The notes: generated from the sequence alone by a model not told the origin. Shown: positions 12,085 to 24,367, numbered from the stretch's first letter. The stretch is DNA of 64,000 nt from Sphagnum compactum (GCA_965153455.1 OZ234501.1:10416001-10480000); one strand, 5' to 3'. Numbers and translations are program-made.

Positions 12085-14345
12085 TCCATGTAGGGGTAGG
12101 GGAAATGAACTGGAAATAATTATTAAGAAAGGAGTGAGGTAGGTAGGGTGCACAACATTAATGGTGTTCAATCACCATTATCGAACACCATGGCTAAGGA
12201 AGAATTGTACTTTAATAGTTAAATGAATATTTATATTTAAAATTTGAAGGTTCAATTTGAAATTGTGAAAAGATGTAAGAATGATGGTAAAGGAGATGGA
12301 GGTTTAATGATTTAATAATCATATTTTTGTAAATATAAATATTATAATCATTAAAATGCAATGTATTCTAATAATTAAATGTATTTCATTTAATTTTAAT
12401 TTTATGATCATGTAGTTTCACTTGTATGAAAAAGAAGTAAGAATAATGGTAAAGAAGGTGGAGGTTTAATAGTCATTTTATAATATATTTAAAATTATAG
12501 AATCTATTGTAATAATTAATTAAAAAATTTAAGCTTCATTTTGAGGAAGATTCCAAAGCCCATATGTGAAATTGAGGTAAAGATAATGATAAAGTAGGTG
12601 GAGATTTTGAAAGGGTATATTTGAAAATAATTTTAAAAGTTTTTGTTTTTTGGGTAGGTGGGGAGGGGAGAAGGACGAGTTAGCTAGGATTGGAAGAGGC
12701 GTAGAAATACATACCCGATGACAAGAATTAAATGGTGAATAGCTTGAAGCCATAGACTTTGGATAGATCCCCAAAAATAATAATAATAGTAGAACCTTGT
12801 GGCTGAAGAAAGAACTTTGGATTAATCCAAGGTTATATAGTATGCCAATTCAAAAATTATTCATAATTTAGTTAAAATATCCAAATATTATTTATACATA
12901 TGATTTAGGATTTCTAAAAGTGCAATTTTCACAAATTGAAAATAAAATAAAATTTGGAAACAATTACTAAAAAAAACTCAAATTGAAATATATAATATAT
13001 TTTGAGCATTGTATATCCAGTTGAAGCCCTAGCCCTTTGTACCTTCTATCTACCCAGTGTTCCACTTGCTATGCCCTTCTTGAGATAGTGTAGGATGGGT
13101 GGGTATCTGATAGCCAAGTACTTATGAAAAAGAGGTAAAGATAATTGATTTGGAAATTTTCAAAGGGTGTGTGAAAAAAATCACTAGTAGAGGAGGTGCA
13201 ATTACAAAGGTAGAATTAATGTGCCTTTTCATATCCATGAAGGGAGCAAATGAGGTAATTAAGGCTAATAAATAACAATTATGGAACATAATAATTGTTT
13301 TGAATAACATAATTACACCATTACATAATTACATAGATAACTTGAAACTATAAACTTTATGCAAATCTAAAGAAAACATGATAACAAGAATTATGTGGTG
13401 AATGGCTTGACATCACTACAACCCCATGGTTAGGGAAAAAGTTTTGGATTCATCCAAGGTTATATTTAATGTCAATTCAAAAAATATATAATTAAAACAT
13501 AGTTCATAATTTATTTAAAATGTCAAAATATTTTGATTCCACTTGCATTATCTCCTACTTTCATTATTTATACCTTTGAATTATACATTGTAAATAGAAA
13601 ATATTAAATAAAAAAGTATTATTCTTAAACATGTGCAGTGGAAGAGAATGTAATGGTGTAATATTTAAAATCATTTTACATGATAAATAGTTGTATAAAC
13701 ATGAAGACATTACTATTTTTATGTAAAATAAATGAGAAAAGTGAATTAATCATTTTTCAAAAAAATCCAAATTCATTTGAAGGTAAAAATAAAGTTAGAT
13801 TTTTTTAAAAAATTTAAATTTTATAATCATTTTTTAAATGTGAAAGGTTATATTTGACTTCATTTTGAATGTAAAGGTTATTAAAAAATATATGTTTGAA
13901 AGCCATAAGAATTATTGTAAAGAAGGTGCATGTTTATAAATTTAATAGCTATTTTGATAAATATAAATTTAAAAATCATTAAAAAATATAGAATGTACTC
14001 CAATAGTTAGAATAATTTTTGAATTTAAATTTTAAGCTTCATTTTGAAAGGGAAGATTTCAAAAGGTATGTGAGAAAAAGATAAAGACAATGGGAAAATA
14101 GATGTAGATTTTGAAAGATATTTGAAAAATTTATGGAATATATTCTAATATTTAAATAAAAATTAAAAATTTAATTAAAAATTCACCTTGAAAGGAAATA
14201 TATTTCAAAAGGTATGTGACAAAAATAAAAATAATGATAAAGGAGTCGACATTTTTGAAAAGATATTTGAAAAATAGTTGAAAAGGTTTTGCATTTTCAT
14301 GTAGGTGGGTAGAGAGAAGAGTAAGGTAGCTAGGCTTGGACATGC
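12085..14345. repeat. Cluster of related repeat units, including an internal duplication
   Basis: A phrase like GTAAAGATAATGATAAAGG followed by GTGGAGATTTTGAAAG recurs near 12,270, 12,435, 12,575, 13,130, 13,910, 14,080 and 14,220. A GTAGGTGGGTAGAG...GTAGCTAGG block recurs near 12,125, 12,650 and 14,300. Separately, about 12,715-12,895 and 13,375-13,545 are diverged direct copies sharing ACAAGAATTA, GTGAATRGCTTGA and ATCCAAGGTTATAT. No ORF is preserved. Confidence 0.55.
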
Positions 14346-15879
14346 CTATATCATAAGTTGTAAGGAGGCAACTTTATCCAAGTTCTAACCCGCACTTTTT
14401 TTAATATGGCTCAAGCTCCAAATTTAAGCCTTTTGAACCCTAGGCCTTTTCATGAATTATCTAAGATGTTCATCAATTTAGGGTTTTTACTCATGTGTTG
14501 GGGCAAGACATGTGGACCTAAGGATGATTGAAACTTTCATTTAAGCTTTTCCTCCAAGATGCTTTGGCCAACCTTTTGTATTAGGGTCCACATACTTAAT
14601 AATTTGAACCTCCTCCCCAATAAATTCCCTAACTTCAATTATTGACAACAACAATGACTGCAATGTGAACCTAAATGAAGCAAAATAATTAAAGAGGGAG
14701 TGGATTCTATCTAGAAGCATAATAACTTAAAAAGGGTCATGTTATTATTATTATTATTATTATTACTAATATTTAGGACTAAAAATTGGTCACCATAAGA
14801 GATCAAAACCCAATCTATTTGGTCAACCTTGGTCCACTTGTCCTCAAAAATTAAAAACTAAAAAAAATTTGTCAACATGATGACCAAAATTCAAGCACAA
14901 CCTCTTTTTATTGGCAATTAGTCATGAACAAATAATTTTTGTGCAATGCAAATTTCATTGGCAATTGAATTTTGCGACTAAAAACTTTTGGATTGGGTCC
15001 CGGTCCCCTACTGCAATTGAAATTCAATTCCAAAATTATTATTATAATATTTGGGACAAGCAACCAAATGGATTGGATCCTAGTCCACTTGATTTGAGTT
15101 TAGCTAGTTTGCATAATCCACCCAACTTGGAAGAAAGAAAAAGAAACAAAAGAAAAAAGGTTTTGGATGTATTGGATGTATTGGATGAAAACAGCCCATC
15201 AATGTTTCATTCTGCAAGGTAAACCCTTCTTCATTAGGTGACCGTGGTGAGTAGAAAAGAGGGTTGTTGATGGGTGAATTGTACCAGCCAGGCTTAACCA
15301 GCACCCACCCACCAGGGTGAACCTGCACCGACATTGGTACCTTTACCTTTTTGAGTGAGGCCTCATAGTGATCATATTAAGCCCCCAAAACAAATGTTAA
15401 ATTTGAACTCGGAAACCCTAATTTAGTCTCAGCAACTCCTCAAGGGACATATCTCTAAATCTTTAGAAATATTTAAAAATGGATTTTGGGATTCTTACCA
15501 TGGTACCAATGGGGGTGCTTGGTTCACCCAAGGATCTATGAAGTAGGCTTTCAGAGTCAGAGTGAACTCAGCACCCACTGTTGCACCATCCACTGGATGC
15601 CCGTTATTGCTCAGTTGTGGATGAACCTCAAGTAAGTTAATATTTGGTTTCACCTTGGTAACCAATTCTGTAGGAAATAGGTCTCATGTATAAATAATTC
15701 GGTAAGAAAATAGGTAACTACTAGGTAAGTAGATGGTTTATAAGTAGGTAAGGGCTGTTTTTACTACCTACTTACTAACAACCCACAAGCAGGTAGGTAG
15801 TAAGAATAAAAAAGCAACTGAGCTAACCATCATGGTTAGCTAGGGAACTGGAACCCAACAGAGAACTGTTTCCTGATCA
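14346..15879. other. Gene-free spacer with a (TTA)n microsatellite
   Basis: A TTA trinucleotide run lies at about 14,742-14,765. A 103-codon plus-strand frame from 14,911 has no recognised domain. GTAGGTAAGTAG-type repeats lie at about 15,700-15,800. Nothing else could be supported. Confidence 0.5.
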
Positions 15880-16440
15880 CTTATCATTCATCCTTCATGG
15901 TGCACTGGTGTGTGCTGGTTCACCATGGTTGAGTTTAAAAAAAGCCTTCATTGGTTAAGCCAGGTGAGAAAAGGTAAGTGGCAGAATCAGTCCTTTGACA
16001 ACCTGTTGACAACCTAGTCCACTGGTGTGAAAAGGTCAAGTAATTGCCTGGGAATAGCTGTAGAATCCACACTTCCAGTCAGTAGAGAACAGGCCATCAA
16101 TGGCTGATTGTGCCAGGTAACCAACCATTCACTGGATGAGGTTGGTCAGAACATGAGTGGTGGAATTGGCCGTTGATGACCTATTCCCGGGTGATTAAAG
16201 CCAGTAAATGACAGGGAACTTGTGTGGAATTGGCACTTTATGGTGAGTAGAGAGAGAACAGAGCAATGAACCTAATTCTGTTAATTAGGTACAGCCTTCA
16301 ATTGGGTGAGCCCAGTGAGAGCATTTTTTGTGTGGCAGATATTGGCTATGGACGACCCATTCAATGGTGTCAAATGTCAAGGAACCTAGGTTGTAGAATC
16401 AGTAGCAAGTGCTAAATTCTAGCTTTAATGGCACTGTCAA
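15880..16440. repeat. Degenerate repeat with about 172-182 bp period
   Basis: A GTGGCAGAATCAG-like anchor occurs at about 15,977, 16,159 and 16,331. It is followed by CCTTTGACAACC, CGTTGATGACC or CTATGGACGACCC, and preceded by CCTTCATTGG, CCATTCACTGG or CCTTCAATTGG. Between them are AGTAGAGAACAGGCC-like blocks. A related, more diverged block begins near 15,190. It is noncoding and satellite-like. Confidence 0.5.
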
Positions 16441-17649
16441 ATGCCTGAATAAGCAGGCCATCCTGCATTTGTGATGTTGTAATATTCTAATAATGTGTTC
16501 AAATGCTAAGTGTTAATACAATCATTGATATGATGTTGTGATCACATTGTAACACAACATTTGGATCAAAACTGCAAAACATTATGTGTTATGATAAAGT
16601 TATTCATAAAATCATCTTATCTCCACCTTTTCTTTGGACTTGCTTTCACCCGCTTATCCCTTCTTTCAGTGGTATCTGCAAAGTAAAGAAATTTCATTAA
16701 ATCTCAATATGAAATGCTGAAAATTCGCATTTAATGCACAAGGTTCGAAAGTAGTTATTTAATGCACAAGGTTCGAGAGTAATTATAATAGTTGTACAGG
16801 TAAGTGGAGTGAAAATATATGTAACAGTATTGGAGGCGCTTAGGAAAAAGGAAAGAAAGGATGAAAACTGGTTTACCACCAAAATTGGTGGAAAAATCAA
16901 AGTTCGGGTCCCAATTATTTGGCTTCAAAAAATTTCCATTCTCAATTATGCTATGGATGCCCTATTATGCTGAAACTGGTTGTTCTCTCCCCTACTTGCA
17001 ACACTTTATGGATAAGTCTAATGTCATCATTCTATCATATCTATGATTATATTAATATTAAAATTTAAACACATTAGTAAAATATCATAAAAACCTAAAC
17101 ACTTAACCTTGAACACATTGTTAAAATGTTATAAAAACACAAATGCAAGAAAGGAACAAAGTTTTTGATAAGTTTCCCTACAATTGTCCGTATTAGACCA
17201 CCAACTTACCTCGCCTTTTCAACACGTTTGCAACTTTCATCTAAAGTTTTTTATCTCATCTATGCGCGTTAATTTACAAGTTGAGGGTTAACTTGTTATC
17301 AATGTTTTTGTTATGTATTCAATTCAATTAATCCAAACCCTTGTGACCAATCCTGTTTAGTATGTTCCCTTGCCCTAACTTTGCTTACATTAACCTGAAT
17401 TTGGGTTTCATCATTGAATGTCTTTAGTTCCTTTCATTTAGGTTTTCATCGTCTTCGATTATATAACTGCATTCCTACCGCTTTATGACGTGATATGTAA
17501 ATGACGTTTCTTTCTTCATGGATAATTTGGCATAGGACCTTTATGATGTGGCAACTTAACATTTGTTTTTCTTGTTATTCTAACGATGTCTCGTTTTGGC
17601 TGTTCGTGGTGGGGCAACATGGCATAAGGGAATGTGGATTTGACTTAAA
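16441..17649. other. Gene-free spacer
   Basis: No supported gene. A short direct repeat containing TTTAATGCACAAGGTTCGA occurs near 16,730 and 16,757. Confidence 0.5.
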
Positions 17650-20120
17650 TGTTTTTTAACAGGCAACTATGAAAGCTTGCAAGAAGAGTTTTTTTGATAG
17701 GCTCAAGTTTTGGCAGCAAGTTCAAATCTAGTGCCTTTTCCCCAATATGATCTTCTAGTTCATAAACACCTTTAGTTTAGTTATTGGACATGTGGGGGAG
17801 TACTTTTGAGCAACTCATGCTTTAACACCATTTTCCCTTACACCCACATCCTCCGACACCACCTCAACTTTTATCGCCTTACACCTTGAATTAGATGGCC
17901 ATTTTTTGTTTTTCTTAAAAGACTATGAGCTAGACTAGGGCTCAAATTTTTTTCTAATTCCTTGAAGTTGACATTCCAATGCATGTCACATTTATCGACA
18001 AGTGGTCTTTTTGGGATGGTTTTTTAACACCTTCGAGATTGTTTTATGTTTTTAATTTCGTGACACTTTTGCAACACATTTATCCTTGCACTATTTAGTG
18101 TTGCAACTAAGGGTGGTTGTGTAACAATAGTCCATGACATCAGGTGCACCCTAAACCTTCACCCTGATTAGGTTAGTTTTCAGTTGGATGTGTCAAATGT
18201 CTTCAATTCGGTGTCAAGAAAGGTCATATCTTAAAAACTTTGTGCATTAGGTGAATACATCATACAACTCATCCCCTTTGTTTGTGCATTTTATGTTTTT
18301 AAGTCTCCCCTATTTTACAATCACTGTAATCATGAAGGTGATGTCAAAGTCATCCCATTTGCCATGGGACCTCGTTAAAGCAATCCCTTGGAAAGGGCAC
18401 TTTTTGCCTTAACCCATTTTAGGGCCTTACGTCCTACATCTAATCATTTCCCTTCTTGTTTATTTCCATCCATTGTGGATGACATTCACATCATAGGTCC
18501 CCTTTCAATTGTATCATCTGCTTATGAACATTGCCATTTAAGTTAAAAAATGTGTAGCATGGTCACCTTTTAGTCTACTGCTTAATTTTTAACACCCCAT
18601 CCAAATTTACCACCCCATTAGAAGGAATTAAAAGTCGTGGGGGTTCATCATTCACATCATCCTTCATCAAAGATGCCTTATTAGAGCATGTTCGACATGT
18701 GAACCATTTCCCCATAATGGGTGATGTTCAGGTGACCTTTGGAATTTTCATTCATTGTTTCGAGCAATAGCCATTATATCTCTTGTGATGCACACTTCTC
18801 TTTGCACCTTCATAAAATCCCTTATTTTTTTCGATTTTTTTTTCAATTGTTTGGGTGCCTTTTGGGTCTAGGATCCTTCAATAACCTAGAAAAATTTCTA
18901 ACTTGTAAACGAGCCTCTCTCCCAATTACTTTTGGTGACATCGGGCTCATACTGATAGTCACCAATGCTTTAGCAGCCTATTTAAAAAGTTGGGCCCTTA
19001 TAGCTTTATTCATAATTGTTAGGTTCATGGTTGATCAACATCCCTTTTTTTTTGCAGCCTTAGCACGAGTCAACAACATCACTTTCCTTTTCCAATGACA
19101 TTTTAAGGTGGCATGTGATTTTCTATCGCCCCCGAATCGTGCGTGTCTTCTTCCATTTGATTAATTCATTGGGCAACAAATGGTTCAATTTCAAGATTCC
19201 ATTTCGAGTGTCTGCACCATCATACTTTTTCCAACATGTTTTTTGACGAGATATTTGAAGCCCATCGTGCTCAAATTTTAATCATGTTCTAACCTAGGGG
19301 TAGGCGTTTGACTTATAATTCGACTAGCTTTCCTAGCCTTTCGATTATCTTTTTCATTTTTTCCACAACACTTCGAGCGCAACTTGGAGCACCCCATTCT
19401 CAATTGCAGGTATCCCTTGATGTCTGTGCATGCATCCCATTGACCGTATGGGTATCCACCTCTTACGATGTGTTCTTGACAACGAATGCACGAGAACCCA
19501 TGATGTAGTTTGTGACACCTTTGTTGCCATTGTGCAAGATGCTGGCTTCCATGTGGGACGAGAACAATTACATGTGCTTCCTTCAACCACATTTAACTCC
19601 TCTTGTTGACGAGTCAACATTGTGTTCACCAAAAATGACATCCACACCTTAGCTGATGTTGTCATTGTTGACCCGATGCGAGTGGAGATACTTCCTTGGT
19701 CTTGTACAACTCAAGGATTTGTTGCCTTTGATGTGACTCAAGCCAAAGAAAAGAGCTATTGCGACCGACACCCCACTAATCAATTCCTCCCTTTAGCAAT
19801 TGGGATATTTGGATGTTTACATAAACATGCCGATGTGTTTTTACATGATTATGCCAATGCCATTTGGAGCTTGAAAAAGCCATAAGGCTTTCATCTTGGT
19901 TACTTTTCTTTGTCAAAAAATTTCAATCATTTTGCAAAGGATGCAATCATCCTCCATCTTAAGTCAGGCGGTAGCTATAGGTTTAGCTATGTCTTGACTT
20001 CCATCTTTTAGGACACACCTCCCATCACCATGGCCGACCTACTACAAGTGATCAATTTTCAATATCAACAAATATGGCCAATCTACTACAAGTGATCAAT
20101 TTTTGACATGCCGAGATTTT
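17650..20120 (+). pseudogene. Broken non-LTR (LINE-like) retrotransposon reverse transcriptase
   Basis: Switching among plus-strand frames gives a continuous reverse-transcriptase-like protein interrupted by stops and frameshifts. About 18,190 carries a QLDVSNVFNSVSRKVI-type segment (palm region). About 18,470 carries SIVDDIHIIG, a version of the catalytic xDD motif. 18,830-19,095 is an open stretch ending HPFFFAALARVNN. The downstream part includes DRMGIHLLRCVLDNE near 19,440, then an in-frame stop, then RHPTNQFLPLAIGIFGCLHK near 19,770 and DTPPITMADLLQ near 20,010. The order fits the RT and C-terminal region of a plant LINE-like element. The absence of intact ORFs and the many lesions show it is inactive. 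I did not find a poly-A tail or target-site duplications. Confidence 0.65.
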
Positions 20121-20976
20121 GACATCTAGTTTGAGCTACCTAGACAACTTGTAAATTCTCCTTTTTCCTTTTTCTTTTTCCTTTGTACATTTTCCAAATC
20201 TACGGTGTGATTATTAATAAAGTTTTGCTGGGTTGTTGATTGCATTGTAACGACCATCCTAACTTTGCTTCAAACAAAACATTTTGAAATAAATGATTGC
20301 TAGAAAAAGGGTTTGGAAGTCGGTTGTAGCGTAATGCGAGAAACTGTGTCCATCTAGATGGCTCTCCTCATTGAGGCTGGCCATCTATGTTGTTGTGTGA
20401 CCATGATAATAGACTAAAGGGAGGTGGGAGGTGGGGGGCGGGTGGGGTGGGGGAGGACACAACATATAAGTGGAAATAAATTTTTTGTTGCATTATAAGA
20501 GCCCAATTATCAGTGCACACTACAACCTACCAGAGGCCATCAGCTCACCACCAATTGACCTGATACCTTAAGGACAAACAAGTTGCTCTATTATTGAAGG
20601 TGCAGAAAGGGGCTGTTTCAGCTGTCCTATACTCATACCTAGTCTAGTACATATTAGTGGAATACCAAAGAAAAGGCCCTCCCTCTACCCTAGGATGGGA
20701 TGCCTAGTTAGCCTAGAGAAATGACTAGGTCACCTCAAGTGTTGCCAAAGCTTAGATCAATTTTTTGAGCCATTCAAGGTTTGCAAAATTTTAGGTCTTT
20801 TTTTTTGGAGAGTAGGTAGTTGATTTCATTTCCCACTAGGCTAGTATATATTGAAGCCAAAAAATATTTGTAAAAAAAGAGATAGAGAAGGAGTAGGTTC
20901 ATTTGTAAAAAATCTGGGACTCATGTGATGCATGCAACATGCAGGTATAGTTGGAGTGGGTGGGAATTATGGATGA
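20121..20976. other. Spacer with a G-rich tract
   Basis: No gene. A G-run block (20,419-20,455) contains at least five runs of three or more G on the plus strand and could form a G-quadruplex. The rest is unremarkable. Confidence 0.5.
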
Positions 20977-21608
20977 AAAAGATATACATAAATGAAAGGT
21001 ATGTGAATGAAAGAAATGTGCAAAAAGGAAAGGTATGTGGATGAAAGGTATGTGAAGGACAGGTATATAGATTAAGAAAAGTGTGTGGATGAAGGGGTGA
21101 AAGGCATGTGAAGGAAAAGGTGTAGAGGTGAACAAATGTGTGGACAGAAAAGTGTGTGCAATGAAAGGTATGTGGATGAAAAGTAAGTGGATGAAAGGTA
21201 TGTGAAGGACATGTATATAGATGAGAAAGTGTGTGGATGAAGGGCATGTGGATTGAAGAGCATGTGAAGGAAAAGGTGCCTATAGATGGAAAACCTAGTG
21301 TGTGGATGGAAAAGTTAGTATGTGGATGGAAAACTTAGTGTGTGGAATGAAAGGGTATGTGGATGAAAATAAGTGGATGAAGGTGTGTGGATGAAAGGTA
21401 TGTGAAGGACAAGTATATAGATGAGAAAGTGTGTGGATGAAGGTCATGGGGATGGAGGAGCATGTGAAGGAAAAGGTCCCTCTAGAGGTGAAAAAATATG
21501 TAGATGGAAAACCTAGTATGTGGATGGAAAACTTAGTGTGTGGATGGAAAACTTAGTGTGTGGATGGAAAACTTAGTGTGTGGAATGAAAGGGTAGGTGG
21601 ATGAAGGA
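20977..21608. repeat. GA/GT-rich minisatellite upstream of the LRR gene
   Basis: Built from 9-15 bp words such as GTGTGGATGAAA, GGTATGTGAAGGACA and TATATAGATGAGAAAG. These form a higher-order unit that recurs near 21,030, 21,180 and 21,380. The 3' end has several near-identical copies of GTGTGGATGGAAAACTTA (21,490-21,580). The strand is almost pure purine plus T. Long minus-strand frames across it (His/Pro/Phe/Thr repeats) are composition artefacts. Confidence 0.85.
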
Positions 21609-21689
21609 AGGCAAGGGGGATGAAAGTCTGCAAGTGCCGGTCCTTTCTACTGACGCCCTTGAATTAGGGCCTGTTGTCTAGAGAACTGA

Positions 21690-22939
21690 TTGCAACAGCA
21701 CTTGTCTGATTGCAGCTGTACATCTCTCTTCTGTCTTCTTCGTCTCTCACTGTCAGTCCTGCAGCTGCCAACTCCAATCACTCTCCTCTGTCTCTGTCTC
21801 TGTCTCTCCCTTCCTTTTCTCCCACTCACTCTCCTGCGCCCTTTACCTCTCGTTCTTGCCTCCGACCGCCATTGTCGCATCGGCCTAGTCCTATAATCCT
21901 TTCACGGGGATAATCGAGGCTGGCCGTTGGAGACAACGGACTAGTAGTTGTGTTTTTTTAAGATCTTGTAGCTAGCTACTAAGCCGCTATACTTTGTTTC
22001 GTGATTTTTGGTGAAGAAGCTCTTTTGTTCCTCGGGTCTTAGACTCGCTGTGTCGGATACTCGACGATTTTGTGCGTGTGTGTGTGTATGTGTTTTTTTC
22101 TGGACTCTCTATTCTCTGGCATTGGGGGAGCGAAGTACTTGCAGCTGGTTTGTGTTGTAGATGTCCGGGGAGTTTGTTTCCGCTTGAACTGCAGTAAAGA
22201 ACTCTTATCTTTCTCTGAATCGACGAGTGTAGCTGCGTGGTTTTTCGGCTACAACTGGTTCGGAAAGGTTCTCTTCTGTTGCTTCCATCGGCATGTAGCT
22301 TCATCCTTATGTGCATCCTCGACTTTGAGTGAATGTTCAAGTAGAGCAGGTGCGTTCACAAGAACTTCCTTCTTCACTCTCTTGCTTTTTCGCCCGCCCT
22401 TTGCTGTTTCTCTGTTGTCTTGTGAGGTCCATCCTCCCCTCCCTCTTGTTGCTGGTTCTTGCTCTTCAACAACACTAAATGTACAGGCTTTTGGTGCAAC
22501 TAACTCTTCTTCTGTTGTTTCCGCAAATCTTCTTCTACTGCAACAGTAGATATAGATGTTGGGGGCCCCGGCTTCTCTTGTCTTTTCTTCTCGCAAGGAA
22601 GGTCCCGGGAGAGGGTTAGAAAGATCTGTCTTTAGCTTCGATTTCTTGTTCTTCAAATAGACTGATGAGATGTGCTTTTGCACTCTCTCCAATGCAGCTT
22701 CATCAACATCGTCTCCGTGGAAGTCTGGAGGGCCGGAACTCAAGTCTCACAATATTGAAGCTTTCGGAGACCGTGAGATTTCATGGTGGGAGGAGAACAG
22801 TCGCGAGGAACGCTAGAGCCATAGCGGCAGGTGGTTTGGAATCGTGAGCTGCAGCAGCTTCTGAAGCTCACATTCTCACTTCCCCAAGTTCTTTGCTTAG
22901 GTTCTCAGAAGATTTCTTCATCAAGTCCGGATCCACAAC
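21690..22939 (+). promoter_or_regulatory. Probable promoter and long 5' leader of the LRR gene
   Basis: GC content rises sharply after the minisatellite. 21,715-21,870 is strongly CT-rich, typical of a plant transcript leader near the start site. A (GT)n run lies at about 22,074-22,090. The interval up to 22,939 has many ATGs, so if it is all transcribed it either contains a leader intron or would be poorly translated. No clear TATA box was found, and the start site is not defined by the sequence. Confidence 0.4.
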
Positions 22940-24367
22940 ATGATGACTACATTATCTCATATGCGTCGAGTTTTGGGAAGAAATCTTGCGGTGCAAGTGC
23001 TGCTGTTTTCAACAGTTTGTATCATGCTAGTTCATGTAGGGACGCATGCGGCGGTTGTGCCCGCTGTTCCTCCTGTTCTGGCCCCTGTAGCTGTAAAGCC
23101 TGCTCCAGTGAAAGCTCCAGTTATCCCTCCACCTGTGGTAGCCCCAGTTGTATCTGCAGCTCCAAAGATCCCGCCGGCTGTAGTAGAAGCTCCATTGGTT
23201 GCGCCAGTTGTAGCAACAGCTCCAAAGACTGCACCAGTCCTTCCACCAGTAGCTGCTGCTGCACCAGCCAAGACTGCTCCAGTACCCGCAAGTGCTGGGC
23301 CCTTGGCTTCTCCAGCACCCGTAACAGCAGGACCTGTGGCAGCTGGACCAGCAGTGGCAGCTGGTGGTGCACTGGATGCTAAACAATTGGCAGCATTGAA
23401 GGATCTGGGGATGACTGTAGGACCAAATGCTTGTGCGGTTGAATCACCAGCAGTGCTAACATGTGATCCTACAAGCCATCTGTTGACAACGCTCTCAGTA
23501 CAGAATTGTCCTGCAACTGCTACACTCAGCCCCACAGATTTCGAAGCTATTGGAACAGCAAGCTTGACCCATTTGAGCTTTGTTGACTGTGGTGTGCAAG
23601 CACCTTCAGCTGCACCGTCAGTTGGATTTGCATCTTCACTACAGGATCTCTTCCTTGTGGACAGCTTTACAGGAGTCTTTGGATGGTGGCTGGGACGATT
23701 CCATGCCCTGAAGAACCTCACAGTGATTGATGTTGCCATTACTACTGATTCTGGCTTGGATGTCATTGTGTCAAACATGGATAGCCTTGAATATCTTACA
23801 ATCACAAATTCCAGCCTGCCAGGAAAGCTCCCTACCACATGGCCAACAACTCTTATCAGCATTCAGCTTGCTGGTAATAGCATCTCCGGTGGCATACCAT
23901 CATCCATAGGCAGCTTGACTACACTTACGAAATTGGATCTCAGCTACAACCAACTGAATGGCAGCGTTCCAACAGAACTGGGTAAGCTCCCACTGACATA
24001 TGTAGACTTCTCGAACAACACAGAGCTATCTGGTCCTCTCCCCTTCTCCACAGAAACTCTTTCAAGCATGAAAACCCTGAAAGTGGGTGGGACAGCCATC
24101 TGCTATGACCCAAGTACAATCACAGCAAAATTGGCACATAGTTTCAGCGTCCCAGTTTGTGGAGGACTTGCACCAGCACTTGGACCTGCTTTGGGGCCTT
24201 CTTCGGCCCCAACTCCTGGTCCAACACCTGAAGTTCCATCGAGCACACATAAGAAAAAGCCCAAACTTATCGTCATTGTTATTGCCGCTGCTGCCGCTCT
24301 GGTTGTTCTCAGTGCCATCATCTACTGTTGCTGTAGATGGTGGGGTGCAAGAGAGGGCTACCATTAA
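22940..24367 (+). CDS. Secreted/membrane LRR protein with Ala-Pro-rich N-terminal region, no kinase
   Basis: Intronless 475-aa ORF. A hydrophobic signal peptide ends near VGTHA, residue about 37. Residues about 38-145 are Ala/Pro/Val-rich (APV, KPAP, TAPV repeats), resembling arabinogalactan or extensin-type regions. A region with paired cysteines (about 160-210) precedes plant-type LRRs (about 205-400), the clearest being LAGNSISGGIPSSIGSL and LDLSYNQLNGSVPTELGKL. A second Pro-rich linker leads to HKKKPK and one transmembrane helix (443-462), then CCCRWW and a 13-residue tail. There is no kinase domain, so it is receptor-like-protein or cell-surface scaffold-like, probably plasma membrane with the LRR outside. 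The tri-cysteine could be palmitoylated (inference). The Met at 22,940 is the first in frame; M8 (22,961) is an equally good start because it leaves the signal peptide intact. No close named family was recognised. Confidence 0.85.
   Translation: MMTTLSHMRRVLGRNLAVQVLLFSTVCIMLVHVGTHAAVVPAVPPVLAPVAVKPAPVKAPVIPPPVVAPVVSAAPKIPPAVVEAPLVAPVVATAPKTAPVLPPVAAAAPAKTAPVPASAGPLASPAPVTAGPVAAGPAVAAGGALDAKQLAALKDLGMTVGPNACAVESPAVLTCDPTSHLLTTLSVQNCPATATLSPTDFEAIGTASLTHLSFVDCGVQAPSAAPSVGFASSLQDLFLVDSFTGVFGWWLGRFHALKNLTVIDVAITTDSGLDVIVSNMDSLEYLTITNSSLPGKLPTTWPTTLISIQLAGNSISGGIPSSIGSLTTLTKLDLSYNQLNGSVPTELGKLPLTYVDFSNNTELSGPLPFSTETLSSMKTLKVGGTAICYDPSTITAKLAHSFSVPVCGGLAPALGPALGPSSAPTPGPTPEVPSSTHKKKPKLIVIVIAAAAALVVLSAIIYCCCRWWGAREGYH

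Noticed and set aside
19278-19665. Two overlapping minus-strand ORFs of about 100 codons
   Set aside because: The plus strand here reads as the C-terminal part of a reverse transcriptase; the minus frames are shadows.
20899-21263. His/Pro/Phe/Thr-rich minus-strand ORFs
   Set aside because: Translation of the minisatellite; the repeat unit gives the pattern.
22831-23382. 183-codon Cys/Ser-rich plus-strand ORF overlapping the LRR gene
   Set aside because: It is the shifted frame of the Ala/Pro codon repeats; composition alone explains its length.
23032-23862. 276-codon minus-strand ORF antisense to the LRR gene
   Set aside because: A mirror of the GC-rich Ala/Pro repeat region, without a start context, domain or splice support.
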